A DNA stretch of 64,000 nucleotides from Bacteroidales bacterium. Its GTDB lineage: Bacteria; Bacteroidota; Bacteroidia; Bacteroidales; UBA1402. The translations under genes were made by a program, and so were the position numbers. Below, piece after piece: positions 25,497-35,053 of this stretch. Below the pieces are notes generated by a model. The model was not told where the DNA came from, did not search any database, and saw nothing but the letters and a program-made list of their open reading frames with translations. Positions within the stretch are counted from its first letter, which is position 1. Every line of letters begins with the position of its first letter. Location of the stretch: contig JAFUIP010000014.1 of NCBI GenBank assembly GCA_017468435.1, forward strand, positions 1 to 64,000. Direction: 5' to 3'.

Positions 25497-27338
25497 ATGA
25501 AAAAGTTAATATACAGTTTTACAGCACTCTGTCTTAGCATTTTTGCATTCAGCAGTTGCGATGGCTTCCTCGATGCCGAAAACAAATCTGCCGGCTCGGA
25601 TGCCAATGAGTATTTTGCCACCGAGGAAGGCTTGGAAACCCTCAAGAACCAAGCATATTTCGCCTTGCGTCCCTTGGTGACCACCACCGATTACAACGAA
25701 TGGGGCACCGACATCTACACCACCGGACGTTCTTCGGACCCCAGCGGTTTCCACACCTATTCTTCTCTGACAGCCGAAGATGAAAGCATCAAGAGCTTCT
25801 ACATCAACGCTTACAAGATGATTAATTACGCCAACGGTATTCTTTTTTACAACGAGAACTCGAAGTATGCCGATGAAGCCAAATTCCTGCGTAATTATGG
25901 TTATTATCTGCTGACCCAGCAATTCGGCGCTGTGCCTTACATCACTTCCTATATCAATAGTGGTGAAAGATCGTATCCGCGTACCGATTTGGCCGACATT
26001 TACAGTGGCATGATCGACGAACTGAAGGCGCTGTATGTTTCGCCCAACCTTCCTGCCGAAAGCGTGGAGGGTGTGGCTAACAAACGCGCAGTGGCTGCTC
26101 TTCTGGCCAAGGTTTACTTAGCTGCCGGCTGGGATTTGCAAACCAAACTGACCAATGCCGAAAAAGGCCAATACGAAATTCTCTCGACAGAATATTTCAC
26201 TCAGTCCGCTTCTTGGGCTGAAACTGCCATCAACAATCAGGGTTTAAGCCTGAGCTTTGCCGAAAAATGGTCGCCCTTCAACGAAAACAATGCGGAAGAA
26301 ATCTTCTCCGTTCAATACCGTCGCGAAGGTTATGCCGGCGATATTCTGACAGGTGGACACGGCTTGCAACATGCTTTCGGACATAGCTACGGCGATGCTA
26401 CCAATGGTATGAAATCTTGCCGCAACCAATTGATTCCCTCAGCCAAGGCCGCTTATCTTTGGGATAAAGGCGACGAACGTTGGCAAGCTACTTTCATGTC
26501 TATCATGTACAACGCCAAGAAAGACGACAAGGGTGTTCATTGGGGAACAGAAGGTTATTTTGCTGCCTGGAATGCACCTCAAGACACAGCCAAGTTGAAC
26601 ATTGTTTTGGCTTATTTCCCGCATTATGCCGACCACGATGCCGTGATCAAATGGGTGGAAAACAACCAGAGCCGCTTCGTCGGAACGGGCTATGCCAACC
26701 GTACCGGACGTGTCTTTGTGATGAGCGACCCCATGTTGCAGCTGGAAATCAAGGAAAACGGAAGCATAGGTAGCAACAAGACGGTTGAATACAATGCCGG
26801 ACGCGAAACTTCCAATGCCGGACTTTGTGTCAAGAAATACGACGACCCACAAACCGAACAGGCTTCAAGTTCTTCGCAATGCTATCGCGACATCGTGGTA
26901 TTGCATCTGAGCGACATGTACTTGGTGGCAGCCGAAGCTTACCTGATGAAGGGCGAAAAATCATTGGCTTTGGAAAAACTGAATGCGGTCAGAGCTCGCG
27001 CCAAGGCTACCGTCTTGAACAGCTTTGCTGATTACAAGGCCGGCTACACGCATAGCGAAGGCTTCGATATCAACGAATTGGACATTATCCTGGACGAACG
27101 TGCCCGCGAATTGTTTGGCGAAAACGAAGGCCGTTGGGTTGATTTGCGCCGCACCAAACAATTGGTTCGCTACAACATCGAGTTCAACGAATACACTTCG
27201 CTCAGCGGCATGACCGGCGCCGACGGACAGATTAAATGGTTGCGTCCTATTCCTACTGCCGAAATCTCTACCAACACCGGCATCGGCGAAGAAAATCAGA
27301 ATCCCGGTTACAAATCTTCAATCACAGATGAATTATGA
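25497..27338 (+). CDS. SusD/RagB-family glycan-binding lipoprotein
   Basis: 613 residues. Lipobox FAFSSCDGFLD (Cys at about 20). SusD helical/TPR features: YVSPNLPAESVEGVANKRAV, VLHLSDMYLVAAEAYLMKGE and LNAVRARA near the C-terminus. The domain end is ILDERARELFGENEGRWVDL. It caps the SusC barrel at the cell surface and binds substrate. The stop overlaps the start of the next gene (ATGA). Confidence 0.95.
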   Translation: MKKLIYSFTALCLSIFAFSSCDGFLDAENKSAGSDANEYFATEEGLETLKNQAYFALRPLVTTTDYNEWGTDIYTTGRSSDPSGFHTYSSLTAEDESIKSFYINAYKMINYANGILFYNENSKYADEAKFLRNYGYYLLTQQFGAVPYITSYINSGERSYPRTDLADIYSGMIDELKALYVSPNLPAESVEGVANKRAVAALLAKVYLAAGWDLQTKLTNAEKGQYEILSTEYFTQSASWAETAINNQGLSLSFAEKWSPFNENNAEEIFSVQYRREGYAGDILTGGHGLQHAFGHSYGDATNGMKSCRNQLIPSAKAAYLWDKGDERWQATFMSIMYNAKKDDKGVHWGTEGYFAAWNAPQDTAKLNIVLAYFPHYADHDAVIKWVENNQSRFVGTGYANRTGRVFVMSDPMLQLEIKENGSIGSNKTVEYNAGRETSNAGLCVKKYDDPQTEQASSSSQCYRDIVVLHLSDMYLVAAEAYLMKGEKSLALEKLNAVRARAKATVLNSFADYKAGYTHSEGFDINELDIILDERARELFGENEGRWVDLRRTKQLVRYNIEFNEYTSLSGMTGADGQIKWLRPIPTAEISTNTGIGEENQNPGYKSSITDEL

Positions 27339-27847
27339 AAAAGTGTTTTTATACCATATTGAGCGTCTTGAGCATCGCCCTGATGTTTGCTTCATGCAAT
27401 AATGGCGTAGAAGATTACGAGCTCACTTTCAACGAAACGCCGGCAGCAGTGGCTGCCAGTGGAGAATACAATGGTCTATGGACCCGCATCCTTGCTGCGA
27501 CGGGCGACACCATCCGCGACGTACAAGGAAAGATTGTTTTCGGCGTAGATACTGTCAGCATCGAACTTGACAGCGCCGAAACGGCCACTAACTATTTGGC
27601 TAGCATTCACTTTGTTTGCGAGGAATTAGGCCTGGACGTACAAGTGGACGCCACCAACATCGCCTACAGCAACGATGGTTTTGTCTTCTTCAACAACAAT
27701 GCCAGCAACGGATTGAAACGCGTTTTTGCCGGCCGCATCTACGACGATGGAAGCATTTATTTCGCCTTCCCTTGGACGCAGAAAATCTCCGGCCGAATCA
27801 GAAAGTTCGAGTATAGTTTCAACGGCGCCCGCGCAGTGAGCGAATAA
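27335..27847 (+). CDS. Small PUL lipoprotein of unknown function
   Basis: 170 residues. Lipoprotein signal MKKCFYTILSVLSIALMFASC with Cys21. The body looks beta-rich with no motif I recognise. It overlaps susD by ATGA, a typical place for a surface glycan-binding lipoprotein. The last codons (AVSE, stop) lie in a 17-bp sequence repeated immediately downstream, so the C-terminus may have been altered by duplication. Confidence 0.7.
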   Translation: MKKCFYTILSVLSIALMFASCNNGVEDYELTFNETPAAVAASGEYNGLWTRILAATGDTIRDVQGKIVFGVDTVSIELDSAETATNYLASIHFVCEELGLDVQVDATNIAYSNDGFVFFNNNASNGLKRVFAGRIYDDGSIYFAFPWTQKISGRIRKFEYSFNGARAVSE

Positions 27848-27883
27848 GTTCGCGCAGTGAGCGAATAACGCAGTAGCGAATAA
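27831..27883 (+). repeat. Three direct repeats spanning the lipoprotein stop codon
   Basis: GCGCAGTGAGCGAATAA occurs at 27831-27847 and 27852-27868. A shortened copy CGCAGTAGCGAATAA is at 27869-27883. The first copy contains the real stop codon. Confidence 0.8.
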
Positions 27884-27916
27884 AGTCCTTAACGCCCCTG
27901 CGGGCAAATAATCTGC

Positions 27917-27959
27917 AAGAATCTCTGTCGAAAAAGTCGGCAGAGATTCTTAATTTTTA
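27917..27959 (+). terminator. Bidirectional terminator between the susCD operon and the HTCS gene
   Basis: Fifteen-bp stem AAGAATCTCTGTCGA / TCGGCAGAGATTCTT (one G-T pair), loop AAAAG, tail AATTTTTA. It is shared by two convergent transcripts: the HTCS stop codon (27957-27959) lies at its edge. Confidence 0.85.
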
Positions 27960-30900
27960 CCCCCCCCCATTTTGTTTTTTCAGGAAGTTGCTCGGGCTGT
28001 CACCTTTGTATTTCTTGAAGCAGCGCGAGAAGTATTTCGGATCGTTGAAGCCCGTCATGTAGGCCACTTCGGAAATATTGTAATTGCGAGTCTGCATCAG
28101 TTGGACGGCACGTTTGATGCGAATTTCCTGCACTAAATCTACCGGAGAAAGCCCCGTCGTTGCCTTGATTTTGTTGTAGAAAGCCGTTCGACCCAAGCCC
28201 AAGGCTGCGGCAAAATCTTCGATGGTGAAGTCGGCATCGTCCATGTGTTTTTCCATGAAAGCCATCACCTCTTGCAAGAAAATTTCGTCGGCCGGGCGGA
28301 TTTCAGGCATATCGGGTTCCATCAGGTTGGCCGCAGGCTGCGGAGCGTTCACCGAGCTGAGTTTATCCAAGAGACGATCTTTCAATTCCTTGCGATGCTT
28401 TATCAGCGCAGCCACACGCACCTTCAAATAATTGGCACTGAAAGGCTTCATCACGTAGTCGTCCACGCCCATTTCTACCGCGCCAATGCGGTCTTCCATA
28501 TCGGAGTTGGCCGTAAGCACAATGATGGGCGTCAGGTAAATATCTTCGTCCTCCTTGATACGGCGGATCATTTCCAAACCATTCATCACCGGCATCATCA
28601 CGTCACTGATGATAAGGTCGGGATAATGTTCCTTGGCCATGCGGAAACCTTCCTGGCCATTCACCGCCGTCAGCACATGGTAAGCAGAGGAAAGAATCTG
28701 CTTCATGAAATCGCGCAATTCGTCGTTGTCTTCCACGATGAGCAAGGTCGAAAGATTTTCCTGGTTATCGGGTTCAATGCTCGACACCGGCACTTGCACT
28801 TCTTGTTCTGCACTCTTTGCTTGCTGTTCCCCGGTCGAGGTGGTATCAGCCACGAAAAATTCAACCTGTTTATCGTTGGCGAAATGATCCTTGCCTTTGA
28901 GGAAAGTGACCACGAAACGCGAGCCTTTGCCCTCTTGCGAGAACACCTCGATACGTGCATGATGGCCTTCCACAAACTGCTTCACCAAACTCAGTCCAAT
29001 GCCCGACGAAGCTTTGAAAACATTTTGCGACATCACCGTTTCGTAACGCTTGAAAAGTCTATCTATATCTTCCTTTCGAATGCCGATTCCCTCGTCTTCT
29101 ACCGCGACAGACACCGTTTTGGCATCTTGGGTCACATTGATCTTGATGAGTTTCCCGTCGGACGTATATTTGAAAGCATTCGACAAAAGGTTGAAGAAAA
29201 TCTTGTCGAACTTGTCGCGATCTACCCAAAGGCTGATGTCATCGGGACAAACGAGGATAAAATCCATACGATGCTGACGCGCCATTTCCACGAAATTCTG
29301 CATAAGGCCACGCAAGGCACTCTTAGCTTCTATCGGTTCGATAAGGTATTTCATCATCTTGCTCTGTACCTTGCGAAGGTCGAGAATCTGGTTCACCAAA
29401 TTGAGAATGCGACGCACGTTCTTCTGCACCACTTCCAAGTAATAACGCGACTGCTGACTAAGGCTTTCGTCTTCGAGCACTTCGCTCACCGGGCCGTCGA
29501 TAAGGCTGAGCGGCGTGCGCAATTCGTGCGAGATGTCGGTAAAGAATTTCAGTTTGGCGTCGCTGAGTTCTTGCTCGATATGTAAACGATGTCGCAGAGA
29601 ATAAAGATGTTGCAGATAATAAGTGACGGCAACCATCAAGAGAATTAGGAGCAGCGAAATGCTGAACCATCCCCAGAAACTTTCGAAAAAGCGAGGCTTC
29701 ACATGAATGGGCAATTGCAATTCGTTGTCCATCCAAACGCCGTATCGGTTGGTGGAGCGCAGATGTAGCACATGTTTTCCGGCAGGTAAATTGGTGTAAG
29801 ACAAAGCATTGCCGGTGGTTTCAACCCAATCTTTATCGACGCCTTCCAAGTAATAGGCATACTTCAGGTGATCTTTTTCGGAATAATCGATGGCGGCAAA
29901 ATGCAGACGAAGATTGCGCTCTTTGCGATTCAGCAAGAGCTTGTCGTCCTGCCAAAGGCGCGTAAATCCCGGTTCATTATTGATGAAACAGTCTGTCAGG
30001 CTGAGCGGCGGACAATAATTGTCTTTCGCCAGTTCCGAAGGATTGAGACGAATCAAGCCATCGGCCACGCCAAAAAGAATGTGTTCGCCCACCGCCAAGG
30101 GCATGGTTTCCGCGAAAACCGGTTCCTCGATAAAATAATCGTTGTCGTACACCACCGTCGTGCCGTCTTGCGGATTGATGCGCGTCAGGTTGCCGGGACT
30201 TACCACCCAGATGTGTCCGCTCTTGTCTTCCACCAAAGAATAAGCGATTTCCGAACCTAAGCCTTGCGCCTTGGTCTTGTTGGCAAATGTCAGATGATTG
30301 CTCAGATAATTGTCTGTGGGAATGATTTTCGAGATACCGCCGCTATTGGTAGAAACCCAGATTTCGCCCTTGCGGGTTTGCAGAATGGACATCACCTCGC
30401 TGTCGGAGAGAGAAGAAAGATTGTCGGCCTGCTTGTAGTGGTGATAAAAATGGATGTTCTCCACCTTGTCGAAGTCGGTACTCATCACAAAAAGGCCTTC
30501 GCGTGCACCGATCATCAACTGATTATTGCCCAGATACTTCATGCAACGTATCACCTTGGGACGACTCTCGTTTTGGCCTAAATGATTGAAATAATTGATA
30601 AATTTTCCTTCTTGATAAAGATTCAGCCCATCACCGAAACAGCCAATCCAAATGCGACCTTTGTCGTCTTCTTCAATGGCATACACGGCTTGCGAACTCA
30701 AACTGTACGGATCGTTTTCATCGTGCTGAAACTGTTGCAAACGGAAAGCGCCGCCGGATTCTTCGAGCAAGAACAAACCATGATTTCGGCTGCCCATCCA
30801 GATACGTCCCTGAGAATCTTGTTTGAAAGCATAAATGGAAGCGCCCAGGGAATGTTCCTTGTTCTTGTACAACTTGCCGTCTGCACCCAGATTGCCTAAG

Positions 30901-32246
30901 AAAACGCCTTCTGCCGAAAACAAAGCCACCTTCTGCTTGCGGAACGAGATCCAATAACGTCCGGCATTGTCTTGCATAATGGCGCGGACTTCGTCTTTGA
31001 GCAGGCCCGGACAATGCTCGAATGGAGAGTTCTGCAAGGTAAGATATTCTATCTCATGTTCGTGAATGTACCAGAAATTGCCTTGCGAATCTTCGTGAAA
31101 ATTCGTGTTACGCACTTGCTGCATGCTCCGTGGAAAATCGGCCGGTCTGACAAAACGTCCGGCATGGGCATCGAGGTAAAGCAAATCGTTGGTATCGGGA
31201 AAGACCAGCCAAAGCAATCCGGTGTTATCTTCCTTGAAATGAATTCGATACGAAGTATATTGATGATCCGAAGGTCGCGGAAACTTCTTAATCGTGCCAT
31301 CTGCCGACAAACGGACGATATCGTAATTCTCGCGCACGCCCCAATAATTTCCTTGTGTATCGACGTAAATGTATTGCCAATCTTCGTCGGAGATCTTCTT
31401 GAAGGAGCCTTCTTTCGTATTATTTTGGTAAACGCCTTTCGATGTGCAAACCAGCAAAATGCTGTCGTTCTGTCGTAGCGAAATACGGAATCTGCTACCG
31501 GAATCGAGACGCTCACGATAATTGAAAGTAGCCTTGTTTTCATCGTAAAAAGCGGTCTGTGTCAAGGAATTGACAAACCAAACTCCATGGTCGAAAACTT
31601 CTGCCATGACAAAATGCAGCGAACTTGTCTTGTCGGCATGGCCGTAGCGATACAAACCCTTGCGCGACAGAATCCATTCGTTGCCATGTCTATCGAGAAC
31701 AATTTTGGAAATATCCAAAAAAGAGTCCTCGCCGTAGGGCAATTCTTCGCAAGTGTTCAAAGGGTCGTCGTCGCTGAGGCGAAAACATTCGCCATCGTAA
31801 CCTACCATCCAAGTGATGCCGTTTTCCAAGCAATACACGTTCCAGACTTTTGGCGCCACGGCACGATTGCGGTTCAGCGTGGGTTGCACGTTGATAAAGC
31901 GGTCTTCCTTCACTTTGAACAAGTAAATGGATTCGCCCGTCAGACACCAGATATCACCGTTCGAGTTTTCCCAAATACCGTTGATTCGATTGGATTCCAG
32001 CTCGGGATACTTGCCCGGCAGCGACTTGTACTTGCGAAATCCGTAGCCGTCGTATTTAAGCAAACCATTGAAAGTGGAAACCCAGATAAATCCCTGTTTA
32101 TCTTGCAGAATCTGCGTCAGACGGCCTTGAATGGCTTCGTCGTTGTCGTTGAAGATCTTCGTTTTCACGAAAGGAACAGCGCTGATAGGCAAGCAAATAA
32201 GCATCAGCGCCACTACGATGACAAGGATTTTGGGCAATCTTTTCAT
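27957..32246 (-). CDS. Hybrid two-component system sensor/regulator (HTCS)
   Basis: 1429 residues. Signal peptide (1-23), periplasmic regulator propeller repeats (about 35-740, e.g. GFIWVSTFNGLLKYDGYGF, GRIWIGCFGDGLNLY), Y_Y_Y domain (to about 840) and transmembrane segment near 855. HisKA has its phospho-His in FFTDISHELRTPLSL (about 905). HATPase has GIGLSLVKQFVEGH, and the receiver has Asp near 1214 in PDLIISDVMMPVMNGLEM. A C-terminal AraC-type HTH follows (AYMTGFNDPKYFSRCFKKY). HTCS proteins bind a glycan fragment and activate the adjacent PUL, here very likely the susCD genes. The gene ends in nine G (Gly-Gly-Gly, stop). Confidence 0.95.
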   Translation of the reverse strand: MKRLPKILVIVVALMLICLPISAVPFVKTKIFNDNDEAIQGRLTQILQDKQGFIWVSTFNGLLKYDGYGFRKYKSLPGKYPELESNRINGIWENSNGDIWCLTGESIYLFKVKEDRFINVQPTLNRNRAVAPKVWNVYCLENGITWMVGYDGECFRLSDDDPLNTCEELPYGEDSFLDISKIVLDRHGNEWILSRKGLYRYGHADKTSSLHFVMAEVFDHGVWFVNSLTQTAFYDENKATFNYRERLDSGSRFRISLRQNDSILLVCTSKGVYQNNTKEGSFKKISDEDWQYIYVDTQGNYWGVRENYDIVRLSADGTIKKFPRPSDHQYTSYRIHFKEDNTGLLWLVFPDTNDLLYLDAHAGRFVRPADFPRSMQQVRNTNFHEDSQGNFWYIHEHEIEYLTLQNSPFEHCPGLLKDEVRAIMQDNAGRYWISFRKQKVALFSAEGVFLGNLGADGKLYKNKEHSLGASIYAFKQDSQGRIWMGSRNHGLFLLEESGGAFRLQQFQHDENDPYSLSSQAVYAIEEDDKGRIWIGCFGDGLNLYQEGKFINYFNHLGQNESRPKVIRCMKYLGNNQLMIGAREGLFVMSTDFDKVENIHFYHHYKQADNLSSLSDSEVMSILQTRKGEIWVSTNSGGISKIIPTDNYLSNHLTFANKTKAQGLGSEIAYSLVEDKSGHIWVVSPGNLTRINPQDGTTVVYDNDYFIEEPVFAETMPLAVGEHILFGVADGLIRLNPSELAKDNYCPPLSLTDCFINNEPGFTRLWQDDKLLLNRKERNLRLHFAAIDYSEKDHLKYAYYLEGVDKDWVETTGNALSYTNLPAGKHVLHLRSTNRYGVWMDNELQLPIHVKPRFFESFWGWFSISLLLILLMVAVTYYLQHLYSLRHRLHIEQELSDAKLKFFTDISHELRTPLSLIDGPVSEVLEDESLSQQSRYYLEVVQKNVRRILNLVNQILDLRKVQSKMMKYLIEPIEAKSALRGLMQNFVEMARQHRMDFILVCPDDISLWVDRDKFDKIFFNLLSNAFKYTSDGKLIKINVTQDAKTVSVAVEDEGIGIRKEDIDRLFKRYETVMSQNVFKASSGIGLSLVKQFVEGHHARIEVFSQEGKGSRFVVTFLKGKDHFANDKQVEFFVADTTSTGEQQAKSAEQEVQVPVSSIEPDNQENLSTLLIVEDNDELRDFMKQILSSAYHVLTAVNGQEGFRMAKEHYPDLIISDVMMPVMNGLEMIRRIKEDEDIYLTPIIVLTANSDMEDRIGAVEMGVDDYVMKPFSANYLKVRVAALIKHRKELKDRLLDKLSSVNAPQPAANLMEPDMPEIRPADEIFLQEVMAFMEKHMDDADFTIEDFAAALGLGRTAFYNKIKATTGLSPVDLVQEIRIKRAVQLMQTRNYNISEVAYMTGFNDPKYFSRCFKKYKGDSPSNFLKKQNGGG

Positions 32247-32257
32247 ATTCTTTCAGG

Positions 32258-32370
32258 CTTTTTAGAAATCAGCTTTTTGAGACAGCTTTCTTGATGTCAG
32301 CTTTTTTGAAATCTGCTCTCTTGAAATCTGATTTTTGAGATCAACTTTTTCGAAATTTGCTTTCTTGAAA

Positions 32371-32390
<20 letters not shown>
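32258..32390 (-). repeat. Degenerate ~15-bp tandem repeats between the helicase and HTCS genes
   Basis: About nine imperfect copies of a unit like TTTCTTGAAATCAGC (+ strand), spaced 13-15 bp, fill the gap and run into the helicase 3' end. In one reverse frame ending at 32262 they read ADFKK-ANFEK-VDLKN, which resembles pentapeptide-repeat coding. That frame is not the helicase's own. Confidence 0.65.
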
Positions 32391-33852
<1,462 letters not shown>

Positions 33853-35049
33853 CTATCGTAATTTATGTGTCTCAAAATGTTTTCTCGCGTAGAGATAAAA
33901 ACCCAGCACGCCAATGAGGTTGAAGACCCAGGCCATCAGAAAAGCAGACATATACGTGCTGTGTTGCAAGATAAATCCGGCCAGCATGATGCCCAAGCCT
34001 CCGCCCAGATCCCATGAAATCATCATCGAAGAATTGGCCGTGCCTCTACGCGAATTGGGCGCCAAATCGATGAACATATTCTGATAAGCCGGATACAGAT
34101 GTCCGTTGCCAAGGCCGATAATGGCCGCCGAGCCGAAATAGCCCCAGGCATTGGGTACCACCGCAAAGAGCAGATATCCCACCAAAGATACCACCGCCCC
34201 AACCGCCGCGTTATGGCTGATACGTCCTCGCCTCAATGACTTTGCGCCCGTCAAACGCGAAAGAATCAGCGAACAAGCCAATATCAGGAAGAAATAGCCG
34301 CTGCCGCCTTCTATGCCCAGCACTTCTTGTCCGTAAATGGCCACATAGGTGGAAATGACGCCGTACGACAAACCAAAACAGGCAATGTTCGTGGCCAATC
34401 GCCAAGCCGGCACCAAGAAAAATCTATCGAATGACAAGGGTTGCTTGTTGCGAACCAGCTCACGCTCAGGCACTTTAATCGTTGCAGCAATGAGCATTCC
34501 CATCGCAGCTACCAACATAGAGATACCGAATAGGATAGTAAAATTGTGCGTACTGTGATAAATCCACACCGCCACCGACGGACTGATGGCCGTTGCGACA
34601 TTGTTGCTTAGTCCGTAATAGCCTATGCCCTCTGTTCGCCGGCTCGACGGCAGCACATCTATGGCCACCGTGCTGTTGGCCACCGTGGTCAGGCCGAAAG
34701 GCGCACCGTGCAAAGTTCTGACTACTGCGAAAAGCAATAGCGATCCGGCAAAAATATAACCGGCAAAAAACAGGAACATGAAACAGAAACTTATCACCAA
34801 AAGTGATTTTCTGGGCAGGCTGTCCACCAAAAAACCACTGAAAGAGCGGGTAATGAGGGCCACGATGGTGTAACCGCTCAATACCACGCCAATCATGTGT
34901 TTATCGGCAGCAAAACGTTCTTGCAAGTAAATGGGCAACAAGGGCGCCACCAGCATGAACGAAAAGAAAATCATGAAGTTACAGAGCAGCGCCTTGGTGT
35001 AGTTGCTGTTCCACAATTTCTCTTTGATTTCTTGCGCTTCTGTTTTCAC
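33853..35049 (-). CDS. Major facilitator superfamily transporter
   Basis: 398 residues with about 12 hydrophobic segments. MFS loop-2/3 motif-like GFLVDSLPRKSLL near residue 75. The second-half equivalents include GAKSLRRGRISHNAAVGAV. It resembles Bacteroidetes drug/arabinose-efflux-type MFS proteins. Substrate unknown. It starts 4 bp after the M16 peptidase stop and ends right against the helicase start. Confidence 0.88.
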   Translation of the reverse strand: MKTEAQEIKEKLWNSNYTKALLCNFMIFFSFMLVAPLLPIYLQERFAADKHMIGVVLSGYTIVALITRSFSGFLVDSLPRKSLLVISFCFMFLFFAGYIFAGSLLLFAVVRTLHGAPFGLTTVANSTVAIDVLPSSRRTEGIGYYGLSNNVATAISPSVAVWIYHSTHNFTILFGISMLVAAMGMLIAATIKVPERELVRNKQPLSFDRFFLVPAWRLATNIACFGLSYGVISTYVAIYGQEVLGIEGGSGYFFLILACSLILSRLTGAKSLRRGRISHNAAVGAVVSLVGYLLFAVVPNAWGYFGSAAIIGLGNGHLYPAYQNMFIDLAPNSRRGTANSSMMISWDLGGGLGIMLAGFILQHSTYMSAFLMAWVFNLIGVLGFYLYARKHFETHKLR

Positions 35050-35053
35050 GTTT

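Noticed and set aside
28245..29585. A 446-codon frame opposite the HTCS kinase and receiver region
   Set aside because: The opposite strand has clear HisKA, HATPase, receiver and AraC motifs.
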